Shown: positions 9,451 through 18,138, counted from the stretch's first letter. The stretch: DNA of 64,000 bases from Massilia varians (GCF_027923905.1 NZ_AP026966.1:4899001-4963000), one strand, 5' to 3'. Notes: a model not told the origin generated them from the letters alone. Program-made: numbers and translations.

Positions 9451-11406
9451 TTAGCCGGTGATGATGCCGTTCGACAGGGTGACTTCGGTCGAGGTCACGC
9501 CGGTCAGGGTGATGGTGATGACTTCCGGAGCAGCAGCGCTCGAACCGAAGACCGACTTCTCCAGGACAACCTTGGTGTTGACGCCGTCTTGGAAGATGAA
9601 CGCTTCCAGGGCGCCGTCGTTGCCGCCGGTGATCTTGCCGGTAGCGGCATCGTACTTGGCGGTGGTGTTCAGGGTGTACTTCGAACCGATGAACAGCGAG
9701 TCGGTGCCTTGCAGGCCGAACAGGGCGATCGACTGGGCGTTGGCGGTGCCGACCTGGTAGATGTCGTTGCCATCGGTAGCGATCTTCATGGTCGCATCCA
9801 GGGTGACCGGTGCCAGCATGCCGTTGTCGACGAATGCCTGCTGTGCGCCAGTGATCGCAGCATTGACTGCGGTCAGCTGGGCTGCCACGTCGATTGCCTT
9901 GTTCATGTCGGCGACGGCCTTGGTGAAGTCTTCGATCGACTTGGCGGTGTCGGTGACGGTCTTCTGGTCGGCGGCCAGGGTGCTGACCAGCTTGTTGTCG
10001 GCGTAGACAGCCTTGTATGCGTCGACTTTCAGCTTGAATGCATCAGCGGCAGGCTTGACGGTCGCGTCAGCGGCAGCCTTGGCGTCCAGGATCTGCTGTT
10101 CTGCAGCGATCTGCTCCAGGGTCGGCATCGAACCGGTTGCGACGGTAACATTAGTCATCGCTGCCTTGACATCGGCCAGGGCGATCGCTTCGGCGCTGCC
10201 GGCGGTCACGTCCAGGTAGTTCACGGTCGCGGTGGTTGCGGCTTCGGCCTTGACAGCGGCGTCCAGGGCCTTGATGGCAGCCTGGTTGGCGGTCACGGCT
10301 GCCAGCAGGGCGGTCACGCCCGGCTTGGCGGTTTCGGTGACAGCCGAGCTATCCAGGACCAGCTTGCCAGCCGAATCCAGCTTGATCAGGCCAGCGACGG
10401 TGCCGTTGGCGTTGATGGTGATGTTGGTGCCGCCGTTCAGCGATTCGAAAGCGGCTTCCTTGGCAGCCTGGTCAGCGGTAGCCAGCTTCAGCGCGTTCTG
10501 GGCTGCGGTCAGGGCAGCTTCGGCAGCGGCGTCGGCAGCGATGGCGTTGGTCAGGCCAGCGACCTTGGCGATAGCGACCTGGTCTTCAGCCACTTTCATT
10601 TGAGCAGCAGCCAGGGTGCTGGTGTTAGCAGCGACCTTATCAGCCAGCAGGGCAGCTTTCACGGCAGCCGACGAGGTGGCCGAGTAGCCAGCGATGTAGG
10701 TGTCGATGGCGGCGGTGGTGGTGGTGACCTTGTCGGTGATCGAGGCTTCGGTCACCAGTTTCTGGTCCACTTTGCCGTCGGCGGCGTCCAGGAACGCGGT
10801 CTTGGCTTCGTTTGCAGCTTGCAGAGCTTGCAGGCCCGACTGCAGGGTGAACGGGGTGCCGGCGATGACGACTTTCGCCACGGTGGCGTTCAGGGTTGCC
10901 GGTGCGGTAGCGACGGTCAGCGATGCATCGGTGGTGATGCTGGTGATGAAGGCCTTGGCCAGCTTGTTGGCTTCTGCGCCGCGGTAGCCGTCTTGCTCAG
11001 CCTTGGTGTCCAGGGCAGCGCTGAAAGCGGTTGCGCCAGCGACTTTGTTTTCGTAGGCAGTCTTGTCGGTGGTCTGTGCGCCCTTCGAGATTTCAGCGAC
11101 GACCTTGTCGATGGTGATGACTTTACGGTCCAGCAGGTCGGCCCAGTAGTTCTGGCCAGCGGCTTCTGCAGGACGGCCGAACAGGTTCTGGTACACCTGG
11201 TTCACGACCTGAGCATTGGTCATGTTGGCGTAGGCGGTCTTGTACTCGGCTTCAGCAGCGAAAGCAGCCGACACAGCAGCGGTCGAGCCCTTCTGAGCTG
11301 CAACAACGTTGGTCCAGTAGTCCAGGCCAGCATAGTCAGCAGGACGGTTGAAGTATGCGACGTACAGTTGCTGAACAGCATTGACGTGTGCGGTGACGAT
11401 TGCCAT
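9451..11406 (-). CDS. Large Ala/Thr-rich DUF4214 protein, probable type I-secreted surface protein
   Basis: The 651-residue product starts at the ATG at 11406, with GGAG 7 bases upstream. Residues 1-190 form a DUF4214 region (LYVAYFNRPADYAGLDYW; NLFGRPAEAAGQNYW). Residues 200-540 are low-complexity, Ala/Val/Thr/Lys-rich and predicted helical. The last roughly 100 residues look like a type I C-terminal region: DGNDIYQVGTANAQS, beta-rich blocks, and a hydrophobic, Gly-ended tail (LSNGIITG). There is no Sec signal and no cysteine. The restricted codon choice, strong ribosome site, perfect CRP palindrome upstream and strong terminator suggest an abundant protein, perhaps S-layer-like. That role is inference; the sequence does not prove it. 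Confidence 0.8.
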   Translation of the reverse strand: MAIVTAHVNAVQQLYVAYFNRPADYAGLDYWTNVVAAQKGSTAAVSAAFAAEAEYKTAYANMTNAQVVNQVYQNLFGRPAEAAGQNYWADLLDRKVITIDKVVAEISKGAQTTDKTAYENKVAGATAFSAALDTKAEQDGYRGAEANKLAKAFITSITTDASLTVATAPATLNATVAKVVIAGTPFTLQSGLQALQAANEAKTAFLDAADGKVDQKLVTEASITDKVTTTTAAIDTYIAGYSATSSAAVKAALLADKVAANTSTLAAAQMKVAEDQVAIAKVAGLTNAIAADAAAEAALTAAQNALKLATADQAAKEAAFESLNGGTNITINANGTVAGLIKLDSAGKLVLDSSAVTETAKPGVTALLAAVTANQAAIKALDAAVKAEAATTATVNYLDVTAGSAEAIALADVKAAMTNVTVATGSMPTLEQIAAEQQILDAKAAADATVKPAADAFKLKVDAYKAVYADNKLVSTLAADQKTVTDTAKSIEDFTKAVADMNKAIDVAAQLTAVNAAITGAQQAFVDNGMLAPVTLDATMKIATDGNDIYQVGTANAQSIALFGLQGTDSLFIGSKYTLNTTAKYDAATGKITGGNDGALEAFIFQDGVNTKVVLEKSVFGSSAAAPEVITITLTGVTSTEVTLSNGIITG

Positions 11407-11495
11407 GTATTGCTCCAAAAAAGATAGATCGATCAATTCGAATGATGATTCACAGTTGCACAGGGTTGTTGCATCCCTGTAAGCCAACGGACCGG

Positions 11496-11540
11496 ATGAT
11501 GACAGAAAGCGAGCACGTCCTTATGTGATGGCCATCACAT
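11496..11540 (-). promoter_or_regulatory. Perfect 18-bp CRP palindrome before the large DUF4214 gene
   Basis: ATGTGATGGCCATCACAT at 11523-11540 is a perfect palindrome containing TGTGA-N6-TCACA. A weak -10 (CATCAT, 11496-11501, 4 of 6) would put the operator centre near -42. The transcript would have a leader of about 80 bases. The wider gap 11407-11748 holds only this promoter region and the FecR terminator at 11702-11731. Confidence 0.75.
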
Positions 11541-11701
11541 CGGGGACAAAGTTTTTCGAAATTTCGACACATTCATACAATTTCTCTTTTTCAAGGCTGC
11601 GTACTGGATAGAATTGGATAGTTTTCGCGGATTATTAGCACTTTCTTCCTTGAGCAGCGGTTATATGCATAAAAGATGCTGGCACTTGCTCATCCGTCAT
11701 A

Positions 11702-11731
11702 TAAAAAGAAAAACCCGGACTAGCCGGGTTT
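11702..11731 (-). terminator. Terminator of the FecR-domain gene
   Basis: Stem AAACCCGG/CCGGGTTT (11711-11718 with 11724-11731), 5-base loop, then on the minus strand TTTTTCTTTTTAT. It lies 18 bases after the FecR gene stop. Confidence 0.88.
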
Positions 11732-11748
11732 CTCAAAAGAGATGTATT

Positions 11749-13107
11749 TCAGCGCCAGGTCGCAGCGCCATTCACCGTGCGCCTGTCATCCAGGCGGCCT
11801 TCGAAAATGGTTGCCGCGCTCCCACCACGGTCATTACTCAAGACACCCTGTAAATTGAGTATCCCATGGCGCCCACCCGGATCATTGCTGTAGAGACGAC
11901 CGTCGCCCGTCACCGTGCCATCGGCACGCAGGTGCACCAGGTCCGTGGTCGTTGCCACATTCATCGCGGCATTAAACGTCCGCGCACCGAAATCGAGATT
12001 CAGGGAGCCATTCGACAAGCTTGCCGGCGCCACGACCGTATTACCAAAACCATATTCCGTCGTGACATAGGCTTCACTGCCGCGCAGCGAGAAACCGACG
12101 GTCCCGTTATTCGGCGCGACATACTCCTTGCCCGGCGAGCGGAACAAGGCGAAATAACCTGAAAAGCCGAGCAACTCGTTGTCCTTGCGTTCTTGCGCCA
12201 GGTCGATGGCCGCGTGACGGTCGAGCACCCCTTGCCAGCGGCCCCAGATTGCCGTGCGGTCCGGCAGATTGGTCGGCACTTCGATCACCGGCGGCGGCAT
12301 GGTGACCGGCGGCCCCGGGGTGCCGCGGTCGGGAGGCGTCGTGCCGGGGTTGGGCGGCGGGGCGGTGTTGGCAAGCTTCTCGATCACCGTATTCAATCCG
12401 GCGTTCTTCATGGCCTCGACACTGGCGGACTGGGCCGGCACCGTGCTCGTGGCGCTCTTGGCCAGCGGCTCGTCGGCGCGGGGCGGCGACACCTGGTCCG
12501 GCGACAGCGGGCTGCTCTGCAATACCTGGGCGGCCTGGCCGCGCCGCACCTGCACCAGCTGGCCGCGCTGGGCCGCGCTCAGCTCGCGGCTGGTCTCGCC
12601 TTCGCAGGGGCCGGCGCCATCGGGACGGCAGGCGCCGCCGAAGCCGCTCACCACGACGCCGCCGGAAATGACGGCGACGCGCGAGGTTTCGTCGTCGGTG
12701 AACACGGTAAAGTCGGTGCCGCGCACGCCGATCGCCGCCACCGGCGTGTTGAAACGGAAGTTCTGGCGCGCCAGCTTGACCGCCTCGCCCGACTTGCTGC
12801 GCGCAACGCCGCTGAGCAGTTCGAGCTTGATGCGGGTGTTGGCCGGATTCTTCTGGTCGATATGGTAGGTGACGATGCGCGCCCGGGTGTTCGGACGCAG
12901 GATGAACAGGCCGTTGTCGACGGTCTTCACGTAGATGAAACCATCGCTGCCGGTGCTCAGCAGCTGCCCTTCCGCAACCGCCGCGCCTTCACGGGCGGCC
13001 TGCTCGCCGGCCTTGGCGTTGCCGGCGACGAAGATGATCTTGCCTGCATCGGCGTGGGCAGCGTGCGCGGCGCATGCAAGCAGTGCAGCCACTAATAATT
13101 TTCGCAA
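11749..13107 (-). CDS. Secreted FecR-domain protein with a C-terminal TbpB-like beta region
   Basis: The start is a TTG at 13107 with AAGGAG 6 bases upstream; it gives a clean signal peptide (MRKLLVAALLACAAHAAHA). A FecR domain follows (about 20-165) with FNTPVAAIGVRGTDF, the usual core motif. Next comes a Pro/Ala-rich linker with a PPPNPGTTPPDRGTPG stretch. The last roughly 150 residues are beta-rich with SLNLDFGARTFNAAM and a Gly-rich end, reminiscent of the half-barrel of TbpB-type surface proteins. FecR domains usually sense or relay at the envelope; here no FecA or sigma gene is adjacent. The neighbours are an adenylate cyclase and a TPR-barrel protein. Total 452 residues. The exact role is unknown. 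Confidence 0.8.
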   Translation of the reverse strand: MRKLLVAALLACAAHAAHADAGKIIFVAGNAKAGEQAAREGAAVAEGQLLSTGSDGFIYVKTVDNGLFILRPNTRARIVTYHIDQKNPANTRIKLELLSGVARSKSGEAVKLARQNFRFNTPVAAIGVRGTDFTVFTDDETSRVAVISGGVVVSGFGGACRPDGAGPCEGETSRELSAAQRGQLVQVRRGQAAQVLQSSPLSPDQVSPPRADEPLAKSATSTVPAQSASVEAMKNAGLNTVIEKLANTAPPPNPGTTPPDRGTPGPPVTMPPPVIEVPTNLPDRTAIWGRWQGVLDRHAAIDLAQERKDNELLGFSGYFALFRSPGKEYVAPNNGTVGFSLRGSEAYVTTEYGFGNTVVAPASLSNGSLNLDFGARTFNAAMNVATTTDLVHLRADGTVTGDGRLYSNDPGGRHGILNLQGVLSNDRGGSAATIFEGRLDDRRTVNGAATWR

Positions 13108-13127
13108 GACGTTCTCCTTTTCCTTCC

Positions 13128-13171
13128 AATGTACCGTGCCGGCGCCAGACCATTCCGTGACAGCCGTCACA
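13128..13171 (-). promoter_or_regulatory. CRP-like operator before the FecR-domain gene
   Basis: CGTGACAGCCGTCACA (13156-13171) matches TGTGA-N6-TCACA at 9 of 10 positions. TACATT (13128-13133, 4 of 6) may serve as -10, placing the operator centre near -42. The leader would be only about 15 bases before the TTG start. Confidence 0.55.
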
Positions 13172-13305
13172 TTCTATCCAAAAGGATGGGCTCGCTTCTA
13201 TGAATTACATTTTGTAGTGTTTCAATAAAAACAATGCGCACAAGCAACTCACCACGCTATACTGCGCCTTTGTTTAACTGAGAGTACATCCGTACACTGC
13301 TGTGC

Positions 13306-15234
13306 GTGGCTGAAACGACATCACAAGCCCGACCCGGGGCACGCTGGGTCATCGCTGCGCTGGCCTTCCTGGTGACCGTGTGGTCGCAATACGGGCATCT
13401 GGCGCCGTTGTCGTTTATACGAAGCACATCCGACAGCCTGTTGTTTTTGTCCAACGAACGCCTGCGCGACAGTTTCATCCGCATGCAAGCCACGGATGCA
13501 CCCGACCCGCGCATCCTCGTGGTCGACATCGACGAAGCCTCGTTGACCGAGCTCGGCCCCTGGCCCTGGCCGCGCGAGCGCCTCGCACACCTGGTCGAGA
13601 TCCTGTTGAGCACGTATGAGGCACGCGGCGTCGCGCTCGACATCGTGCTGCCCTCCCCCAGCGGCTCGCCAGGCGACAGCCGCCTGGCGCTGCTGGCCCG
13701 CCACGGGCCGGTCGTGCCGGCGCAGGCATTCAGCTTCGCCCCGCCCGGCCCCGAGCCCCTGCGTACCGGCCACATCGGAGGCGCCACCAGCCTGTACCAG
13801 GCAGGCATCGCCGCCACCGGCTACGTCGGCAACTACACGGAACTGGCCGAGGCGCCGCACATCGGTGCGATCGGCTTCATCCCCGATCGCGACGGCGCCT
13901 TGCGGCGCGTGCCGCTGGTGACCGGGTTCGAAGGACGGCATTATCCGGCGCTGGCCCTGGCCCTGGTCAACTGCTGTTCCGGCCAGGGGCCGCTGCGCCT
14001 GGACGGCGACGTAGCGATGCGCCTGCCGTTCCGGCGCGACTGGTCCGCCTTCACCGTGGTGAACGCCGCCGATATCCTGGCCCAGCGGATCGTGGCCTCC
14101 AGCGCCAGCGGGCGCCTGGTGGTGATCGGCTCGTCCTCGCTCGGCCTGGCCGACCGGGTGGAAACCCCGTTTGCCGCCAGCCGTCCCGGCCTGGGCGTGC
14201 AGGCCAGCGTGCTGTCGGCCCTGCTCGACCGCCAGGAAGGCAGGACGCCGGCGCCCTGGCCCGGCCGCCTGATCGCCTGCCTGTACGCGCTGGCGTCGGC
14301 GCTCGGGTGCATGCTGCTGTTCCCGCGCCTGTCGGCCGGCGCCGGGATCGCCCTGCTCGCCGCCAGTTCCGGCCTCTGGCTGGCGCTGGCCTATATGGCG
14401 AGCCCGCACGATCCGGATTTCGCTCCCGCCGGCCCGCTCGCGAGCAACCTGTTCATGCTGGCCGTCGGCGTGCCCTACCAGTGGCAGGCGGCCCAGCGCC
14501 GCTCGCGCCATCTGCTGCAGACGCTGCGCCAGTATGTCGCCCCGGCCGTCGTCGAGGAACTGTTGCGCAGCCAGGAAGAGGATCCGCTGCGGCCGCGCCA
14601 GCGCGACGTGACGACCCTGGTGGCCGACATGGAAGGCTATACCGGGCAGGTGGAGTCGCTGCCGGTGGCGGAAGCGGCGCAGCTGACGCGCGATTTCCTC
14701 GACTGCCTGACCGGCCCGGTGATCGCGCACCAGGGCACCCTCGACAAGTACACCGGCGACGGCATGATGGCCTTCTGGGGCGCGCCCTTGCCGCTCGATC
14801 AGCACGCCGACCTGGCGCTCGACGCCGCCCGCGACATGACGCGCCGCGTCGCCGCGCTCAGCGCGAGGCGCGAACGCAACGGTTTCCCACCGCTGCGCGT
14901 GCGCATCGGGGTCGAAAGCGGCGTCGCCATGGCGGGAGACTTTGGCACGTCGTTCCGCAGCATTTATACTGCGGTCGGAGACAGCGTCAACACGGCAGCC
15001 CGCCTCGAGCAGGTCGCACGTGATTTCAGCCATCACATCATCATCGGCCCCGGCACGGTCGAACGGGCGCGGCGCCATCGCTTCCTCGCCCTGGGCGAGC
15101 GCCTGCTGCGCGGTAAAGAAAAAACAACCCCCTTGTACACACTCGATACCAGCACGGGCCAGGCGGCCTTCCAGCCAGCGTCGGCCGAACAAGCGGCCTC
15201 ATCCGTTATCGGCGTCACGGGATCATCCTCATGA
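13306..15234 (+). CDS. Membrane adenylate cyclase with CHASE2 sensor domain
   Basis: 642 residues from a GTG start. One N-terminal helix, then a periplasmic CHASE2 domain (about 40-310: ILVVDIDEASLTELGPWPWPR and VVIGSSSLGLAD are typical). Three membrane helices follow (about 318-400), then a class III nucleotide cyclase domain (about 430-600). Catalytic residues are visible: metal-binding Asp441 (VADMEGYTG) and Asp485 (YTGDGMMAF), adenine-selecting Lys481 and Asp559, and Asn562/Arg566 in GDSVNTAARLE. The Lys/Asp pair indicates ATP rather than GTP. It should make cAMP in response to an envelope signal. The stop overlaps the next ATG as ATGA. A TATACT -10 lies at 13258-13263. Confidence 0.93.
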   Translation: MAETTSQARPGARWVIAALAFLVTVWSQYGHLAPLSFIRSTSDSLLFLSNERLRDSFIRMQATDAPDPRILVVDIDEASLTELGPWPWPRERLAHLVEILLSTYEARGVALDIVLPSPSGSPGDSRLALLARHGPVVPAQAFSFAPPGPEPLRTGHIGGATSLYQAGIAATGYVGNYTELAEAPHIGAIGFIPDRDGALRRVPLVTGFEGRHYPALALALVNCCSGQGPLRLDGDVAMRLPFRRDWSAFTVVNAADILAQRIVASSASGRLVVIGSSSLGLADRVETPFAASRPGLGVQASVLSALLDRQEGRTPAPWPGRLIACLYALASALGCMLLFPRLSAGAGIALLAASSGLWLALAYMASPHDPDFAPAGPLASNLFMLAVGVPYQWQAAQRRSRHLLQTLRQYVAPAVVEELLRSQEEDPLRPRQRDVTTLVADMEGYTGQVESLPVAEAAQLTRDFLDCLTGPVIAHQGTLDKYTGDGMMAFWGAPLPLDQHADLALDAARDMTRRVAALSARRERNGFPPLRVRIGVESGVAMAGDFGTSFRSIYTAVGDSVNTAARLEQVARDFSHHIIIGPGTVERARRHRFLALGERLLRGKEKTTPLYTLDTSTGQAAFQPASAEQAASSVIGVTGSSS

Positions 15235-16490
15235 GCACGCGCCTCTTGCCGGTCGCAGTTGCCGTCCTGCTGGCCTGGGCGTCGCCCCGGGCCGCCGCCC
15301 AGGATGTCGAGGCCGCCCCCGCGGGCGCTTCCGGCCCGCCCCAGGAAGCGCTCTACCAGGAGGCGCTGCAATCGCTGTCCGAAGGACGGAAGAACGACGC
15401 TTCCGCTACGCTTGCGCGCCTGATCGAACAGGTGCCCCAGCACGCCGGGGCCGTGATCGACCTGGCCCTGATCCAGTGCAGCCTCGGCAACGCCGAGCAG
15501 GCCGAACGCCTGTTCGCCATCGTCGAAACCCGTTTCGATCCGTCGCGCGAGATCCTCGAGCTGATTGCCGAAGCGCGCGACAGCGGCTGCAAGCGGGCGG
15601 CGCCGGCCAGCATGGCCAGCATGAGCATCGGCCGCGGGTTCGACGACAACGTCAACCAGGGCGCCAGCAATTCGACCTTCGTCGTCAGCGGCCCGGATGG
15701 CCAGGTCGAACTGCCCCTGCTGGAAGACTTCCTGCCCCAGCGCGACGGCTATACGTCGGTCAACGCGGACTATGTGCGCGGCATCGGCAGCAACGGCAGC
15801 CTGGGCTTCATGCAGTTCCAGGCGCGCCGCTACGACCAGATGCGGGCCTACAACACGAGCGCGATGTACGGCGGCATCGAATCGCCCTGGCGCTTCGGCG
15901 CCTGGGTCCTGCGCAGCACCGGTTCGCTCGGCGTGACGACCATGGCCGGCCGGCTCTACCAGAAGCAGGCCCAGGCCCAGCTCCGGGTGACTGTGCCGCT
16001 GCCGCTGCCGGCGCATACCCAGCTGTACCTGACCGGCAGCGCCACGCAGACCAACTACGCATCGCTGCGCAACTTCGATTCTGCCGTGGTCGAGGGGCGT
16101 GCGCTGCTGGCGCACCGGAGCGCAAGCCTCGCCGTCAACCTGGCACTGGGCGTGCTGAGCGACCGCGCGCGCGCCAATCGCCCGGGCGGTAACCGCCACG
16201 GCAATGTCCTGACGCTATCGATGCGCAAGGCGCTGGGCTGGGACACCCATGGCGAAATCGCCTGGACCCGCCAGCGCTGGGACAGCGCGGCTCCCTACTC
16301 CCCGGAACTGCTGCTCGACGAGGTGCGCGCCCAGCGCACCCAGGTCGTGCGGGCGGCCCTGTCGCACCAGGTCGCGAAGAACCAGACTGTTGCGCTTGAA
16401 GCAAGAATGGTACGCAACCGGGAGAACATTAGTATCTTCCAGTACACGAATCGGCAGCTACAGCTGAGCTGGCAATGGCAATTCCCTTGA
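15231..16490 (+). CDS. TPR plus outer-membrane beta-barrel protein (Slam-like layout)
   Basis: 419 residues. A signal peptide ends near AWASPRAAA. Residues 35-120 form TPR-like helices (ALYQEALQSLSEGRKNDASATLARL). Residues 125-419 alternate short amphipathic strands and end in LQLSWQWQFP, close to an outer-membrane C-terminal signature. Periplasmic TPRs plus a roughly 14-strand barrel is the layout of Slam/DUF560 proteins, which move surface lipoproteins outward. The nearby FecR protein with a TbpB-like end could be a partner. Both of these are inference. The ATG overlaps the adenylate cyclase stop (ATGA), so the two are made together. Confidence 0.7.
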   Translation: MSTRLLPVAVAVLLAWASPRAAAQDVEAAPAGASGPPQEALYQEALQSLSEGRKNDASATLARLIEQVPQHAGAVIDLALIQCSLGNAEQAERLFAIVETRFDPSREILELIAEARDSGCKRAAPASMASMSIGRGFDDNVNQGASNSTFVVSGPDGQVELPLLEDFLPQRDGYTSVNADYVRGIGSNGSLGFMQFQARRYDQMRAYNTSAMYGGIESPWRFGAWVLRSTGSLGVTTMAGRLYQKQAQAQLRVTVPLPLPAHTQLYLTGSATQTNYASLRNFDSAVVEGRALLAHRSASLAVNLALGVLSDRARANRPGGNRHGNVLTLSMRKALGWDTHGEIAWTRQRWDSAAPYSPELLLDEVRAQRTQVVRAALSHQVAKNQTVALEARMVRNRENISIFQYTNRQLQLSWQWQFP

Positions 16491-16534
16491 GTCTGGCGGT
16501 ACAATCGCCGCGTTCAATATAAAAATCGCTGCCG

Positions 16535-16861
16535 ATGCCGTCTGAAGTACTGTTGTTTGTCTGCGCAGCGACTGTGCTCGTCGTTGCCTGCCTGGTGCCG
16601 AATCGCTGGCTGCCGCCTTTGCCCAACGACAAACTCCTGCATTTCGGCGCCTTCGCCGTGTTGACCGTGCTGGCCTTGCGCATCGCGCAGGGCAGGCTTG
16701 AAGCAGGCTGGTGGCTGCTCGGGCTGCTGGTCGGCGGCTGGCTGATCGAGTGCCTGCAATCGCTGGTGCCCGACCGCCGCTTCTGCTGGCGCGACCTGGC
16801 GGCCAATGCCGCGGGCATCGCCGCCGTGGCGCTTCCCGCCTTTGCCATTGGAAACTTTTAA
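16535..16861 (+). CDS. VanZ-like small membrane protein
   Basis: 108 residues with four predicted membrane helices and the VanZ-family pattern: NDKLLHFGAFAVLTVLAL, then IECLQSLVPDRRFCWRDLAANAAG. VanZ relatives of this size are common in betaproteobacteria, and most have no assigned function; resistance to teicoplanin is known only for the enterococcal protein. It lies 44 bases after the barrel gene and 15 bases before the Crp-type regulator, so it is likely cotranscribed with one or both. Confidence 0.8.
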   Translation: MPSEVLLFVCAATVLVVACLVPNRWLPPLPNDKLLHFGAFAVLTVLALRIAQGRLEAGWWLLGLLVGGWLIECLQSLVPDRRFCWRDLAANAAGIAAVALPAFAIGNF

Positions 16862-16876
16862 CGCACTGACCCATCG

Positions 16877-17629
16877 ATGAGTTCTTCCGCCAAGCTTTCG
16901 CAACACCCCGAGCAGCCCAGCCAAGCCGCCGTTCCCGAGGTGCAGGAGCGACAGCTTCAGGTTCACCTGCGCAAGATTCCGCTGCTGTCCGACCTGACCG
17001 ATGAAGAACTGCTGCAAGTCAGGAGCGAACTGCGCTTCCGCCATTACCCGAAGCGCTCGGTCGTGCTGCACAAGGGCGGCAGCGGCGATGGCCTGCTGTT
17101 TCTGCTGTCGGGCCACCTGCAGGTGGTCGACGTGACCGAGGACGGCCGCTCGGTCGGCCTGCGGATGCTGTCGGCGGGCGACTTCTTCGGCGAGATCGCC
17201 TTGATCAACGATTCGACGCGCTCGGCCTCGGTGGTCGCCACCACCGAAGTGCTGGTCGCTTTCCTGCCGGCGGGCCTGGCCTTGCACCTGTTCTCGCATT
17301 CGCCCTCGGTGGCGCGCAAGATGCTCGGCCACCTGGCGCAGAAGATCCAGCGCGACTCCGAGTTCCGTGCCCTGCTCAGCATCAACAACACGACGCGCCG
17401 CATCTTCACCTATATCGCGCTGATGCAACAGACCGCCAATCCCGACGGCAGCCGCGTGATCGAAAACCTGCCGACCCACCAGGACATCGCCAACATGATC
17501 AACACCAGCCGCGAGACCGTCACCCGCGCGCTGCTGACCCTGGTGCAGCAAGGCGTCGCGCAAAAGGACGCGCACCGGCTGATCATCCTCGACCCCGAGG
17601 GCTTGCAACGCCTGGCGCAGGGCAACTGA
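16877..17629 (+). CDS. Crp/Fnr-family transcription regulator, cAMP-binding type
   Basis: 250 residues. The cyclic-nucleotide fold (about 35-150) has a phosphate-binding cassette FFGEIALINDSTRSASV, in which the Gly-Glu and Arg-Ser pairs that hold cAMP in CRP are present. No Cys cluster is seen, so it is not an FNR-type oxygen sensor. A long helix leads to the helix-turn-helix HQDIANMINTSRETVTRAL, whose SRETVTR resembles the E. coli CRP recognition helix that reads TGTGA. An extra 25-residue N-terminal arm precedes the fold. With an adenylate cyclase gene two genes upstream and CRP-type sites before nearby operons, it is the natural candidate regulator of this region. Confidence 0.9.
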   Translation: MSSSAKLSQHPEQPSQAAVPEVQERQLQVHLRKIPLLSDLTDEELLQVRSELRFRHYPKRSVVLHKGGSGDGLLFLLSGHLQVVDVTEDGRSVGLRMLSAGDFFGEIALINDSTRSASVVATTEVLVAFLPAGLALHLFSHSPSVARKMLGHLAQKIQRDSEFRALLSINNTTRRIFTYIALMQQTANPDGSRVIENLPTHQDIANMINTSRETVTRALLTLVQQGVAQKDAHRLIILDPEGLQRLAQGN

Positions 17630-17736
17630 GACGCCGATGCCGGCCTGCCGCGGTAGCGGCGGCGGCGCCAGCGTGATACATTTCTGGCATGCCCGGCACC
17701 TGCCGGCGCGACCCACCTACGCCAGGAGAACGATCC

Positions 17737-18051
17737 ATGAGCACGCTGACCGGCAAGCATCCCGTCCAACCCGGCCTGGGCCGCAGCCTGCTGGCCGTGG
17801 CCCTGGTCACGGCAGCCATCCTGACGATCCCGCTGGTCGCCATGCAGTTCACCGACGAGGTAAACTGGACCGGTTCCGACTTCGTCGCCGCCGGCATCCT
17901 GCTGGCGCTGGCCGGCCTGGTCCTTACCTTTGCACTACGCAAGGTCCGCACAGCAAAAAGCCGCCTGCTCGCCATCGTCCTGGTCGGCCTGGGCTTCCTG
18001 TATTGCTGGGCAGAGATGGCGGTTGGAATCTTTACCAACCTGGGTAGTTGA
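17737..18051 (+). CDS. Small hypothetical membrane protein
   Basis: 104 residues from the ATG at 17737, preceded by AGGAGA at a good distance; an upstream in-frame ATG lacks a site. Three hydrophobic helices are visible (about 16-38, 48-66 and 77-97) with short charged loops (FTDEVNWTGSDF; RKVRTAKSR). No family is recognised. It is monocistronic, between the Crp regulator and the polysaccharide operon promoter. Confidence 0.75.
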   Translation: MSTLTGKHPVQPGLGRSLLAVALVTAAILTIPLVAMQFTDEVNWTGSDFVAAGILLALAGLVLTFALRKVRTAKSRLLAIVLVGLGFLYCWAEMAVGIFTNLGS

Positions 18052-18094
18052 ACACGCGACACTTCATTACAGACTAAGTTGATTTTAGACAAGG

Positions 18095-18138
18095 TGTTAC
18101 ATCTGTAACAATGGATTGGTGCATGGATGAAGTATAAT
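18095..18138 (+). promoter_or_regulatory. Palindromic operator and promoter of the polysaccharide operon
   Basis: TGTTACA-TC-TGTAACA (18095-18110) is a perfect inverted repeat with CRP-like geometry (TGTTA-N6-TAACA). A perfect TATAAT stands at 18133-18138 with no good -35, as expected for an activator-dependent promoter. The operator centre is at about -42. The spacing to the -10 equals that at 11496-11540. The leader to the first ATG (18221) is about 75 bases. Confidence 0.65.

Noticed and set aside
9589..11427. 612-residue Gly/Val-rich frame on the plus strand
   Set aside because: It is the complement shadow of the Ala-rich DUF4214 gene, which has a ribosome site, promoter and terminator on the minus strand.
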